Of a DNA stretch of 64,000 nucleotides, positions 25,593-34,233 are shown piece after piece; within the stretch, counting starts at the first letter, position 1; the number at the start of each line of letters is the position of its first letter. The position numbers and the translations under genes are program-made. Source of the DNA: Carboxylicivirga fragile (lineage in GTDB: Bacteria; Bacteroidota; Bacteroidia; Bacteroidales; Marinilabiliaceae). Where the stretch lies: contig JAFMVD010000009.1 of assembly GCA_025499625.1 (NCBI GenBank), forward strand, positions 62,001-126,000. Reading direction: 5' to 3'. The notes under the pieces are model-generated. The model was not told the DNA's origin. It saw nothing but the letters and a program-made list of their open reading frames with translations, and did not search any database.

Positions 25593-26684
25593 TCAATTCA
25601 AAACTCTAATATACTCACCTGCAATTTTTTCAAAATTAAATTCGTTAGCTCGCTCTTGTAGTTTCGCTGAATCAATTGGCTTCTTTATTGCAAGCTCGAT
25701 TAACTGAGCAAAGCTATCTGAATCAACAAATGATTCCGATAAATAACCCAAATCACCATTCTTCAGCACCTCTTTAGCTCCATTGTTTGGCGTTGAAACA
25801 ACAGTCTTTCCCAACATTAAAGATTCTATAACAATACTTGGTAGCGCCTCAGAAAAAGATGTGGATAATACTAGTTTTGCATGCTTAATTAAATAATAAC
25901 AATGCGACACATCTCCTAAAAAAATAAGACTATCAGCTATGTTATTTATTTTTCCATATTGCTCAAGCATGTCCCTTTCCCCTCCAGAACCAGCAATAAC
26001 TAACTTGTAGTTTTCATTCTTTTTACAAAATGCATCAAACGCCCTTATTAATAAGCTAACATTCTTTACAGAAGAAAGCCGCCCTGCAAACAAGAAATAT
26101 TTATCTGGCAGCACCTTCAATTTTATATTTGAGACTTGTGATTTTTCGGAAATCTCATCCACATCAAAAGGATTATAAATTCTCACTAGATTATTTAACC
26201 TACACCTTTCATTTAAATACTTTTTTAAGCCATCTGAAACCACCACCACCTTATGTGCCAATGGATAAAGAATACGCATTAAATTAAAATAAACAAATGG
26301 ATAGAACGTCTTCCCTTTGATATCCTCATCGAAATAATTATGATGGGTGGCAATTACTCTAGTTGGCTTGCCTGCTAACAGATTCGCAAGGATCACAAAC
26401 TTATTATGCACATCTGAACCTGTTATAACATAATCAGGCCTCTGAGCTTTCAGAACTTTCATTAATGGCATAAAAGAATTTCTCAAACGCTTATTCTTAC
26501 CTAGAGAATAAACATTAATATTTCTTTCTAATTCGTTTAACAAAGCACCCTTTTTTCTACAAACAATAAAGTTAACATCATAGCCCCTCTTAACAAGCAT
26601 ACGAGACAAGTTGATAAACACCCTTTGTATTCCTCCAACCTCAAATTCTGGTATAAAAAAAGATACTGTCATATTTCTTTGCAA
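25593..26684 (-). CDS. Glycosyltransferase family 4
   Basis: Retaining GT-B glycosyltransferase acting at the cytoplasmic face on a nucleotide-sugar donor. The N-terminal domain has the GT4 start pattern (FFIPEFEVGGIQRVFINL, with the GG loop). The C-terminal donor domain has FAGRLSSVKNVSLLIRAF, VIAGSGGERDML and the E-x7-E motif in EALPSIVIESL followed by TPNNGAKEVL. The 363 aa are full length. It is the last gene of the minus-strand run acceptor GT, flippase, GT4, 10 bp after the flippase gene. The composition is more AT-rich than the surrounding housekeeping genes, as is usual for variable polysaccharide loci. Confidence 0.9.
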   Translation of the reverse strand: MQRNMTVSFFIPEFEVGGIQRVFINLSRMLVKRGYDVNFIVCRKKGALLNELERNINVYSLGKNKRLRNSFMPLMKVLKAQRPDYVITGSDVHNKFVILANLLAGKPTRVIATHHNYFDEDIKGKTFYPFVYFNLMRILYPLAHKVVVVSDGLKKYLNERCRLNNLVRIYNPFDVDEISEKSQVSNIKLKVLPDKYFLFAGRLSSVKNVSLLIRAFDAFCKKNENYKLVIAGSGGERDMLEQYGKINNIADSLIFLGDVSHCYYLIKHAKLVLSTSFSEALPSIVIESLMLGKTVVSTPNNGAKEVLKNGDLGYLSESFVDSDSFAQLIELAIKKPIDSAKLQERANEFNFEKIAGEYIRVLN

Positions 26685-26694
26685 CCTCCATAAA

Positions 26695-27969
26695 TCATTT
26701 AGAATGCCTCATATTTAAGACAAATAAAATACCCATCAGAATTAAATAAACAACATTACTAATAAAATAAATCAATGTACTACCTGAAATACCAAAGCGT
26801 GGCATTATATAATTAGCAAGTCCTACAATAATGACACCCATGAATACTTCACTAAAAACATAGGCTTTTACTTTTTCCTGCATCATTAAAACAACGGCAA
26901 AAAACCAAGCAGCTATTTTAAATACATCACCTATACATTGATAAATAAAAAGCGACTCCATCTCAAAAAACTGTTCTGAAAACAATATTCTAATAATAAA
27001 AATCCTAAATACATAAATCAAAGTACTCGCTATAGCTACACAGGGAATTACAATTTTATAACTATTGAAAATTTCTCGAACCAACTCCTTAAACGACAAT
27101 TTTTCTGAAAACTTTGGCAATAAATAAAGTGATAATGTAGCTACTACAATAGAAGTATAATTTCCAGAAACCCGCCTTACTCCATCCCATAAACCTGCTT
27201 CTTCCAAAGAACTATAGCTTATAATAACATTCCGGACAATAATTTGAACCGTTGGGGCAACAATCAATGCAACAACCATCATCGTTGAAAAACCGATAAA
27301 TTTTTTACTTACAAACCTAGAGAATCGTGGCTTTATTAAAGATAAATCTAAAACAAAAAAACTAAATACTCCAGTAAAGACAAAACCAATAAGGGTAGAC
27401 CATAAAGCACCATCGATACCATAAAAATAGGCAGCTGGCACAATCAATAACAAAGATGAAAAAACAATAAATAGCTTGACCTTAAAAAAGGCAGAATACC
27501 TCTTCAAACCTTGCAATAGTGATAATGTTAATGTGGTGACAGCAGAAAAAAACAAGAAAAGTCCTGAATACTTAAACAGATAACTATATTGCTTACTGTG
27601 CAGCAATAAATTACTAAAGTACTCTGAACAAAACAGCAGAATTGTTCCAAACAACACAGAGGCAACAAATGTAATTTGAAGTGATGTTGCAATTAGCAAA
27701 TTTAATCTCACTCCTGAATTATTCTGAGTTGCCAATTTGGTAATTCCATTACTTATTCCCGCTCCACTAATGTTTCCTCCAAGCTGAACAAAACTACTAA
27801 ACTGACTCATTAATGTCATTCCAGCGGGACCAAGCCAAACAGATATGATTTTAATCTTAATCAGACCAGCAAGCATTTGAACAATAAGCTGAACAGCATT
27901 TTTACTCGAAACGCGCAACAAGTCATTGCCATTAATCTTATTGAGAATATTTCTTACCCCTTCTTTCAA
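26695..27969 (-). CDS. Wzx-type O-antigen/polysaccharide flippase
   Basis: Integral membrane protein of the MATE/MOP (polysaccharide transporter) family that flips undecaprenyl-linked repeat units to the periplasm. The 424 aa have about 12-14 hydrophobic helices spread through the chain. The N-terminal helix pattern (SSKNAVQLIVQMLAGLIKIK, then VWLGPAGMTLMSQFSSF) is like WzxE and other O-antigen translocases. It lies between two glycosyltransferase genes, 5 bp after one and 10 bp before the other, so it belongs to the same operon. No Wzy polymerase gene is seen nearby. Confidence 0.88.
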   Translation of the reverse strand: MKEGVRNILNKINGNDLLRVSSKNAVQLIVQMLAGLIKIKIISVWLGPAGMTLMSQFSSFVQLGGNISGAGISNGITKLATQNNSGVRLNLLIATSLQITFVASVLFGTILLFCSEYFSNLLLHSKQYSYLFKYSGLFLFFSAVTTLTLSLLQGLKRYSAFFKVKLFIVFSSLLLIVPAAYFYGIDGALWSTLIGFVFTGVFSFFVLDLSLIKPRFSRFVSKKFIGFSTMMVVALIVAPTVQIIVRNVIISYSSLEEAGLWDGVRRVSGNYTSIVVATLSLYLLPKFSEKLSFKELVREIFNSYKIVIPCVAIASTLIYVFRIFIIRILFSEQFFEMESLFIYQCIGDVFKIAAWFFAVVLMMQEKVKAYVFSEVFMGVIIVGLANYIMPRFGISGSTLIYFISNVVYLILMGILFVLNMRHSK

Positions 27970-27974
27970 ACTCT

Positions 27975-29075
27975 TTATTTATCACTCATTTTTTTCCAGA
28001 AATCTAAATATTGCTGGGCAACTTTAACCGAATCATGGTGCTTAACAACAAATTCACGACTTTTTAAAGAACGCTCTTTTAAACTACTTTTTTGGTCAAT
28101 CAATTGTTCAAATGTTCGAAACATCTCGGCATCTGAAGTATTTAAATCCACAAGTGGTTTATTGTTCTTTTCTCCTAAAGAATCGTATAATTCGGCATCG
28201 GCACAGCCCCCAACAATAAGTCCTTTCGATAAGCCAATTAATCCATTCATTCCTATCCCACTTGCATAAAGTTGATCACATAAAACATGTGAATTATTTA
28301 GAAGCTTGATGTATTCATTATAAGGAACAGAATTTACAATAGTCAGATCAACCTCCTTAGGATGCTTCTTCTTTAAACCCAATAACACATTGTGAATCCT
28401 ATCGATCCCCTTTAACTTAACGCGATCTTTCATTAAGCCAATAAAGAAATTGACTCTTTTAACATCTGGCTCAATAGTAGCCACATATGGGTGATCAATT
28501 GTATTAACAGGCAATGGAATATAACAAGTTTTATCAGGAAAATAATACTTGTAAGCTGTAAAGTAGCCATTTGACACTGCTATAATTCCATCACAATAGT
28601 TGGCAATTTTACGATCTAATTTTTTAACTGTTTTATTATTAACTAATGTCTTCAGTTCACTGACAAATGGATCACTTTTAGTATTTTCAAAATAAAAAAC
28701 TGAATGTTTTAGTTTTCCCGTCAAGGCATAACTTACGTAATGATAATCCATCCCACACGCACATAAAAAGAACTTGTCATTACCTCTTTTTAATAAATCA
28801 AAATATTTACTTGAAACGATTGGAGTGGACATCAAAAAATTAGGCGCAATTAACTGTACCACATCATACCCCCAAAGCTTAGGCAATTTTTTTAAAAGCT
28901 TAATTGGGAAAGTGACTCTTTTTAAACGTTCCGGTTGCCTGAGGTCAACATCCCTAGGAATATTCTTCCAATAATCTCCAGTTGATGCTAGCGTAACATC
29001 AACACCCAAAACCCTTAAGCCATGAGCCAAACTTAAATGAAAACTACTAAACTCCCCTAATAACAATACCTTCAT
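27975..29075 (-). CDS. Glycosyltransferase, GT-B type
   Basis: A 366 aa protein with two Rossmann-like halves. It starts MKVLLLGEFSSFHLSLAHGL, contains DVVQLIAPNF and CDGIIAVSNGY at the domain hinge, and has a C-terminal donor half with LKGIDRIHNVLLGLKKKHP and GMNGLIGLSKGLIVGGC. The overall layout fits GT-B glycosyltransferases near family 4, but the usual E-x7-E motif is not clear, so the donor and exact family remain open. It is first in the three-gene minus-strand run (GT, flippase, GT4) and divergent from the ATP-grasp gene, with 86 bp between the starts. Confidence 0.78.
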   Translation of the reverse strand: MKVLLLGEFSSFHLSLAHGLRVLGVDVTLASTGDYWKNIPRDVDLRQPERLKRVTFPIKLLKKLPKLWGYDVVQLIAPNFLMSTPIVSSKYFDLLKRGNDKFFLCACGMDYHYVSYALTGKLKHSVFYFENTKSDPFVSELKTLVNNKTVKKLDRKIANYCDGIIAVSNGYFTAYKYYFPDKTCYIPLPVNTIDHPYVATIEPDVKRVNFFIGLMKDRVKLKGIDRIHNVLLGLKKKHPKEVDLTIVNSVPYNEYIKLLNNSHVLCDQLYASGIGMNGLIGLSKGLIVGGCADAELYDSLGEKNNKPLVDLNTSDAEMFRTFEQLIDQKSSLKERSLKSREFVVKHHDSVKVAQQYLDFWKKMSDK

Positions 29076-29161
29076 CAGATAAATTATATATTATTGCAAA
29101 CGCAATAAAACAAGATTTATTAGGTTTTTAAGTTAACTATTTCAATTATATTTTTATAAAA

Positions 29162-30379
29162 ATGGTCGATCAAATAAAAGAAGAAACAAGCAAAAAGAAA
29201 ATAATTATACTACCAGCCATATTCGATCATATAGAAATAGTGCAGGTAGCTCAGAATATGGGATACGAAGTAATCACTTGTGATAATCTTCCAAGTAATC
29301 CTGCTCATAGCTTTGGGAATATTGCTAAAAACGTAAGTTTATTAGACTTTGATAGTCTTTGCTCTTTAGCGAAAGAGTATAATATCGATGCAGTGGCTGC
29401 ATTTAGCACTGATATTGGTGCCATATCAGCTGCCCATATCGCTAAGGAATCAAAACTTATAAACAACCCCTTGGAGGTTGTGCAAACCATGGCTAACAAA
29501 GGTTTGTTTAGAACATTCTTACTTCAAAATAATTTTAAAACACCACCTTTTCAGGTAATCAATTCATTAAATGAGCTAGAACTCAAAGAACTTACCTTTC
29601 CTGCAATTATAAAACCAATCGACAGAGCTGGTAGCAAGGGCGTTTGCAAAGTTTCTAATTATACCGAGTTAGAAGACCAGTTCGAAATCACCAAAAGTTT
29701 CTCATTTGACAAAAAAGTGATTGTTGAAGAATATATTGAATCCGGCCTTCATCATATTCATGGTGATGGCATCGTTCAAAATGGCAAACTAATCTTTCTT
29801 TGTCTAGGTGATCAATTTTTTGGGTCAGGAGAATCAAAATATGCCCCTATAGCAACATCCTTTCCTTCTACGGCACCCACTGGAATTTTAAATAAAATAC
29901 ATCAAGAATTACAAAGATTTATAAGTACAGTTGGCTACGAAAATGGAGGGATAAACACTGAAATAAGAATAAAAGGTAATAATGATGTTTATTTTATTGA
30001 GATTGCTCCAAGATTTGGAGGCAACTACATTGCAAAAACAATAGGACTTGCATGCAATCTAAACATAATTAGATATGCATTTCTCATTGCAATTGGTGAA
30101 AAAATTAACATTCCAAAATACACAGTTAACGACTGTATTTTTCAGTTCTCACTTCGAGCAGAAAATGATGGCATATTTAAAACCATAAAAATAAAGAATC
30201 AAGATAAATTTAAAGTTCTTGATTCATATACATTAAAAGAAAATGGAGACTTAATTAAGCTGGGCAAAGGCCCTGAAAATATAATTTCTGTTTTTATATT
30301 AGAGGCCACGAATAAGAAGATTAAAAAAGACATTATCCACAATACACTTAAATACTTCGAGATATATACTGAAAAATAA
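29162..30379 (+). CDS. ATP-grasp ligase-like protein in the polysaccharide locus
   Basis: Predicted carboxylate-amine (or thiol) ligase that activates a carboxyl group as acyl phosphate. The 405 aa follow the PurK/BtrJ/carbamoyl-phosphate-synthase-like layout. An N-terminal Rossmann subdomain (IIILPAIFDHIEIVQVAQNMGY) is followed by the ATP-grasp domain with FPAIIKPIDRAGSKGV (ATP-binding Lys), VEEYIESGLHHIHGD, and the metal-binding end FIEIAPRFGGNYI. It is the only plus-strand gene in a minus-strand polysaccharide region, lying between the glycosyltransferase and the SGNH/MBOAT pair. The substrate is unknown. Given uronic acid sugar genes 10 kb away, amide formation on a sugar acid is possible, but this is inference. 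Confidence 0.82.
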   Translation: MVDQIKEETSKKKIIILPAIFDHIEIVQVAQNMGYEVITCDNLPSNPAHSFGNIAKNVSLLDFDSLCSLAKEYNIDAVAAFSTDIGAISAAHIAKESKLINNPLEVVQTMANKGLFRTFLLQNNFKTPPFQVINSLNELELKELTFPAIIKPIDRAGSKGVCKVSNYTELEDQFEITKSFSFDKKVIVEEYIESGLHHIHGDGIVQNGKLIFLCLGDQFFGSGESKYAPIATSFPSTAPTGILNKIHQELQRFISTVGYENGGINTEIRIKGNNDVYFIEIAPRFGGNYIAKTIGLACNLNIIRYAFLIAIGEKINIPKYTVNDCIFQFSLRAENDGIFKTIKIKNQDKFKVLDSYTLKENGDLIKLGKGPENIISVFILEATNKKIKKDIIHNTLKYFEIYTEK

Positions 30380-31285
30380 TTATTCACTTAAAACGGTATC
30401 GTTCAATAGTTCTGTCAGTTTTTTAGCCCCTTTCTCGTTTAAATGAATTGCATCAAAAAAATCTGAATCTTTGAATCTTTCATCGTTCCTAAAATCGTAA
30501 TATTTAACTTCTGTTTCTAATACTAAAGTGTTTATAGCATTATTAAAGAGTTGGAGTTGAGTATCGTTTAGGCGATCATTGTAGTGCTTGTGTGTAGGTG
30601 CTGAAATCAAAACTAATTGCGTATTATTATTTTGACAAATCCTATGCATTCGCTTTATTACTTCCATATTTTGATTTAGCAAAGTATAATCGTTTATCGT
30701 ATGCCTTTTACTTGCACTAATACCAGTTTCTAATAATGGATACCCATCTGTCGACTTGAAGTCGATGCCCCACCCTAAATCCGATGTTGTTATTAAAGGT
30801 TTACCAATTACAAAATAGAATAAACGTTTCATATTAACGAACAAGTTATTTCCAAACACCTCACTATTAGTACCTATCCGATTAGATTTATTAAGATGGT
30901 GGTATAAGTTATAATTTTTTACACGCCAATTCTCTTTACCTGATTCAAGATCAACAAAAAGAGAAATGTAAGATATTGGAACAATTAGGGTCTTTAATGA
31001 ACCTAAACTTGTGCTATACTTCTCTAATATGGCTAAATCAAAATTTAGAGTCTGCGATACATAGGCTGCATTATACGCATGTGCATCAATATAATTGGGA
31101 TCAACACCATAATAGGTTTGAGATGTTCCCAATATCAACACTTCAATTTCACTGCAATGCGCCTCAAGATATTCCTTTTTTACTTTATAGTCATTTGGAA
31201 GCATTCGCATTGTTATTTCTAACAAAATAGCCGCAACAAAAACAATTAATAAAAATCTTATACAATCTTTTAAAAATACCTTCAT
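30380..31285 (-). CDS. Membrane-anchored SGNH-type protein, partner of MBOAT acyltransferase
   Basis: A 301 aa protein with one N-terminal membrane anchor (about residues 8-26). The rest, likely periplasmic, has an SGNH-hydrolase-like layout: ILGTSQTYYG (putative nucleophile S55) near the start and FFDAIHLNEKGAKKL (D278, H281) near the end. AlgX/DltD-type proteins of this kind take acyl groups passed by an MBOAT protein and load them on polysaccharide. The gene is directly downstream of the MBOAT gene with a 1-bp gap, supporting joint O-acetylation of a surface glycan. The stop abuts the stop of the convergent ATP-grasp gene. Confidence 0.78.
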   Translation of the reverse strand: MKVFLKDCIRFLLIVFVAAILLEITMRMLPNDYKVKKEYLEAHCSEIEVLILGTSQTYYGVDPNYIDAHAYNAAYVSQTLNFDLAILEKYSTSLGSLKTLIVPISYISLFVDLESGKENWRVKNYNLYHHLNKSNRIGTNSEVFGNNLFVNMKRLFYFVIGKPLITTSDLGWGIDFKSTDGYPLLETGISASKRHTINDYTLLNQNMEVIKRMHRICQNNNTQLVLISAPTHKHYNDRLNDTQLQLFNNAINTLVLETEVKYYDFRNDERFKDSDFFDAIHLNEKGAKKLTELLNDTVLSE

Positions 31286-31286
31286 C

Positions 31287-32735
31287 TTAAAATTGAAAAT
31301 AAATAAATTGTTGTTCCGACTTCCAAAATATCAGAATCATTATAACTAGAAAATAATACCACATCCAGCGCCTCCAACGTGACCAGCTAAAGCCTATCTT
31401 TTCAATGGCATATTTTTGATGACGCCCAAACCATTCCACAACAATAAAAAACAAAACTAATATGAAAATTATCAAGGCCTTCTTTTCTTCTTCAAATGAA
31501 GGCAATTGGAATAAAGAGGCAGAAAACAATTTCTTAATTACACCCCATGCTTGTGTAATATCAATTGATCTAAAAAATACATAACCGATCCCTGCCAAAA
31601 CAAAGGTGCCCCCCATCAACCAAAGCTCCTTTATTGAAGGATAAATTCGATCCTTGGCAACAACATCAAGGAAAACTCTATTCTTCTTTAATAATATTAG
31701 CGGTAAAAAATACATTGCATTAATCAATCCCCAAATTACAAAAGTCCAATTTGCCCCATGCCATAATCCACTTAAAAGAAATACTATAAAAATATTACGC
31801 AACTGCTTTATCAAACGCACCCTACTTCCTCCCAGAGGAATGTATAAATACGCCTTTAACCAAGAAGAAAGTGAAATATGCCATCGCCTATAAAACTCCG
31901 ACATATCCCTTGAAAAATAAGGGAAAGCAAAATTCTGCTTGAGGTTAAATCCAAATAATCGCGATACTCCAATAGCAATATCCGAATACCCTGAAAAATC
32001 GCCATATAACTGAAAATTAAAGAAAATAACTGCTAAAAACATGGTGCTTCCATTCAGCTCGGCGTAATTATTATAGAATTGATCTACAAAAACCCCACAA
32101 CTATCAGCAATTACAATTTTCTTAAACAAGCCCCACAGTATTTGACGTAAACCATCCACTGAATTAGCACGATCAAAAATCCTTTGTTTTTTAAACTGAG
32201 GCAAAAGATTACTTGCTCGTTCAATAGGCCCTGCTACCAATTGCGGAAAAAAACAAACAAAGGCTGCGAAAGCCGTAAAATCCTTTGTTGCTGGCACCTT
32301 ATCTCTATATACATCTATTGAATAACTTAAGGTTTGGAATGTATAAAAGCTTATCCCAATTGGTAAAATAATATTTAATAATCCTAATTCAAGATGTACA
32401 CCAAACACAGTAAAAGCCTCAGTGAAGCTTTCCAAAAAGAAATTATAATACTTAAAAAATCCTAGTAAGCCCAGGTTAACAAGCAAACTAAGTAGCAGGT
32501 ACATTTTACGATACCCCTTCCTTTTACTCTTTGCCATTTGCAAAGAGAGAACATAATCTACAACTGTACTGAAAACAATTAATCCTAAGAATCGCCAATC
32601 CCAGCTACCATAAAAGAAATAGCTTGCAGCTATAATAAACACGTTTTGATTCCGGATATTCTTATTGAAAACAAACCAATACAAAAAGAAGACAATTGGA
32701 AGAAAAATTGCAAAATCGATGGAATTAAATGGCAT
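31287..32735 (-). CDS. MBOAT family O-acyltransferase (AlgI-like)
   Basis: Polytopic membrane acyltransferase that carries acyl (usually acetyl) groups across the membrane for O-acetylation of exopolysaccharide, as AlgI does for alginate. The 482 aa have about 10-12 membrane segments. They include the MBOAT landmarks FFPQLVAGPIERASNLLPQF, YGDFSGYSDIAIGVSRLFG, FYRRWHISLSSWLKAYLYIP and the active-site His block LLSGLWHGANWTFVIWG. It is the upstream member of a pair with the SGNH-like gene (1 bp apart). Confidence 0.93.
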   Translation of the reverse strand: MPFNSIDFAIFLPIVFFLYWFVFNKNIRNQNVFIIAASYFFYGSWDWRFLGLIVFSTVVDYVLSLQMAKSKRKGYRKMYLLLSLLVNLGLLGFFKYYNFFLESFTEAFTVFGVHLELGLLNIILPIGISFYTFQTLSYSIDVYRDKVPATKDFTAFAAFVCFFPQLVAGPIERASNLLPQFKKQRIFDRANSVDGLRQILWGLFKKIVIADSCGVFVDQFYNNYAELNGSTMFLAVIFFNFQLYGDFSGYSDIAIGVSRLFGFNLKQNFAFPYFSRDMSEFYRRWHISLSSWLKAYLYIPLGGSRVRLIKQLRNIFIVFLLSGLWHGANWTFVIWGLINAMYFLPLILLKKNRVFLDVVAKDRIYPSIKELWLMGGTFVLAGIGYVFFRSIDITQAWGVIKKLFSASLFQLPSFEEEKKALIIFILVLFFIVVEWFGRHQKYAIEKIGFSWSRWRRWMWYYFLVIMILIFWKSEQQFIYFQF

Positions 32736-32891
32736 CTACTCTTTTTTGATATTAGTAAAGACAAAGATTAATAAAATCACCTCAATTCACAAAAAGAGAT
32801 GCAATTGACCAAACACAACATCTTATCAAATATTGTATTCCATCTTAATTATTTTCACCTTCATTAATGAACCAATTGTATAAAAACTTAA

Positions 32892-32905
32892 TTCATTTAA
32901 ATGAA
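32892..32905. promoter_or_regulatory. 14-bp perfect palindrome upstream of upp
   Basis: TTCATTTAAATGAA lies 31 bp before the upp ATG. A weak -7-like TTTTCTTTG (32915-32923) follows, so the palindrome would fall over the -33 region and could be an operator. A regulator cannot be named. Confidence 0.3.
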
Positions 32906-32936
32906 CATTTTTTCTTTTCTTTGTAAATAAAACCGC

Positions 32937-33590
32937 ATGCAAACAACGATATTCAATCAAGAACAAAGCATCTTCAACCGCTTTATTGCTGAAATCCGCG
33001 ATACTTCAATACAAACTGATCCAATGCGTTTTCGTCGTAACATTGAACGAATGGGTGAGATATTGGCTTATGAAGTAAGTAAAACTTTGCCTTACGAAGA
33101 GAAACAAATTACAACACCACTAGGTGTTGCACCAGAAAAAGTGCCTTCTGAAGAAGTGGTTATTGCCTCCATATTAAGAGCTGGTCTTCCCTTACATCAA
33201 GGAATCTTAAATTACTTCGACAGAGCTGAAAATGCCTTTGTGTCGGCCTATCGCAAATACAACGAAAAAGGTGATTTTGATATTCACATCGAATACATCT
33301 CATCTCCATCCTTGGATGATAAAATCGTTTTATTAAGTGATCCAATGTTAGCGACGGGAACATCCATTGAACTTGCCTACAAAGCACTTTTACATAGAGG
33401 CAAACCAAAACATGTACACATTGTATCACTAATTGCGAGCGAAGCCGGTGTAAAATATGTTCAGGATATTTTTAAAGATGAACCTGTCACTTTATGGCTA
33501 GGTGCGGTTGATGCCGAATTGAATTCAAAATCATATATAATACCAGGCATTGGCGATGCTGGTGATTTAGCATACGGTAGTAAAATTTAA
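32937..33590 (+). CDS. upp: Uracil phosphoribosyltransferase
   Basis: Salvage enzyme converting uracil and PRPP to UMP. The 217 aa show the PRPP loop as LLSDPMLATGTS (usual form DPMLATGGS, here with Thr), the uracil-recognition block SYIIPGIGDAGDLAYG at the C-terminus and ILRAGLPLHQGIL in the middle. The start is the ATG at 32937, opening MQTTIFNQEQSIF. Its TAA overlaps the stop of the convergent folK gene (33587-33590), with no terminator in between. Confidence 0.93.
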   Translation: MQTTIFNQEQSIFNRFIAEIRDTSIQTDPMRFRRNIERMGEILAYEVSKTLPYEEKQITTPLGVAPEKVPSEEVVIASILRAGLPLHQGILNYFDRAENAFVSAYRKYNEKGDFDIHIEYISSPSLDDKIVLLSDPMLATGTSIELAYKALLHRGKPKHVHIVSLIASEAGVKYVQDIFKDEPVTLWLGAVDAELNSKSYIIPGIGDAGDLAYGSKI

Positions 33591-34072
33591 TTTACCTTAA
33601 CCACTTGCCCCTCATCTTTGCATTCGTCAAGCAATTCAGAAATTGTTTTCTGTAATTTCGGATGAATTAACTCTGACCAATGCTCTGTCAATGGCAATAA
33701 GGTAAAGCGGCGCTCATGTAATAAACGATGTGGAATAGTTAAATCTCTAGCTTCCATAATTACATCGTCTACAAATAGTATATCAATATCAATTGGTCGG
33801 GACTCATAAACAGTTCCGACCTTTTCTTTTCTTCCCAGCTCCTTCTCAATTCGCTGTGTTATCGCCAATAATTCATTAACAGGAACCAATGTATAAAATT
33901 CTACCACCTGATTAATAAATCGCTGTGAAGCCTCAAAACCCCATGGTTCACTCTCATAATAGGATGAACAATAAATTAAGTCGCCAAATTCAAGGCCAAG
34001 CTTCTCAATAGCTAACTTAAGTTTTGCTCTAACATCATTTTGATTTCCACCTAACAGTAATATCAATCTCAT
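33587..34072 (-). CDS. folK: 2-amino-4-hydroxy-6-hydroxymethyldihydropteridine pyrophosphokinase
   Basis: Folate pathway kinase transferring pyrophosphate from ATP to 6-hydroxymethyl-dihydropterin. The start is put at 34072 (MRLILLLGGNQNDVRAKL), matching the family start LxLGxNxGD; a further 14 in-frame codons upstream lack similarity. The 161 aa include YESEPWGFEASQRFINQV, RESRPIDIDILF-type (ESRPIDIDILFVD) metal-binding aspartates and TIPHRLLHERRFTLLPL. The GD of the usual start motif is ND here. It is a single gene, convergent and overlapping by 4 bp with upp. Confidence 0.92.
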   Translation of the reverse strand: MRLILLLGGNQNDVRAKLKLAIEKLGLEFGDLIYCSSYYESEPWGFEASQRFINQVVEFYTLVPVNELLAITQRIEKELGRKEKVGTVYESRPIDIDILFVDDVIMEARDLTIPHRLLHERRFTLLPLTEHWSELIHPKLQKTISELLDECKDEGQVVKVN

Positions 34073-34177
34073 AACATACACATTTAACTGTATCACAACC
34101 CAAACACAAAACAAAACCGACCAATTGGTTCAATAAAAATAGATAGAATAAAAGATGCATTGAAAGTTTATTTTTCA

Positions 34178-34185
34178 TACTTTTG
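34178..34185 (+). promoter_or_regulatory. Putative -7 promoter element for sppA
   Basis: TACTTTTG matches TAnnTTTG, 48 bp before the sppA ATG. The nearest upstream TTG is spaced at only about 15 nt, shorter than usual. Confidence 0.45.
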
Positions 34186-34233
34186 CTTGCAATGCCAATT
34201 ATTAACAAACCTTGTTAACACAAATCTTTTATC

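Noticed and set aside
25593-32735. Genomic island boundary or IS elements around the polysaccharide genes
   Set aside because: The composition is somewhat more AT-rich, but no integrase, transposase or flanking repeats were found. The nearby tRNA-Glu genes have no attached fragment copy at the other end.
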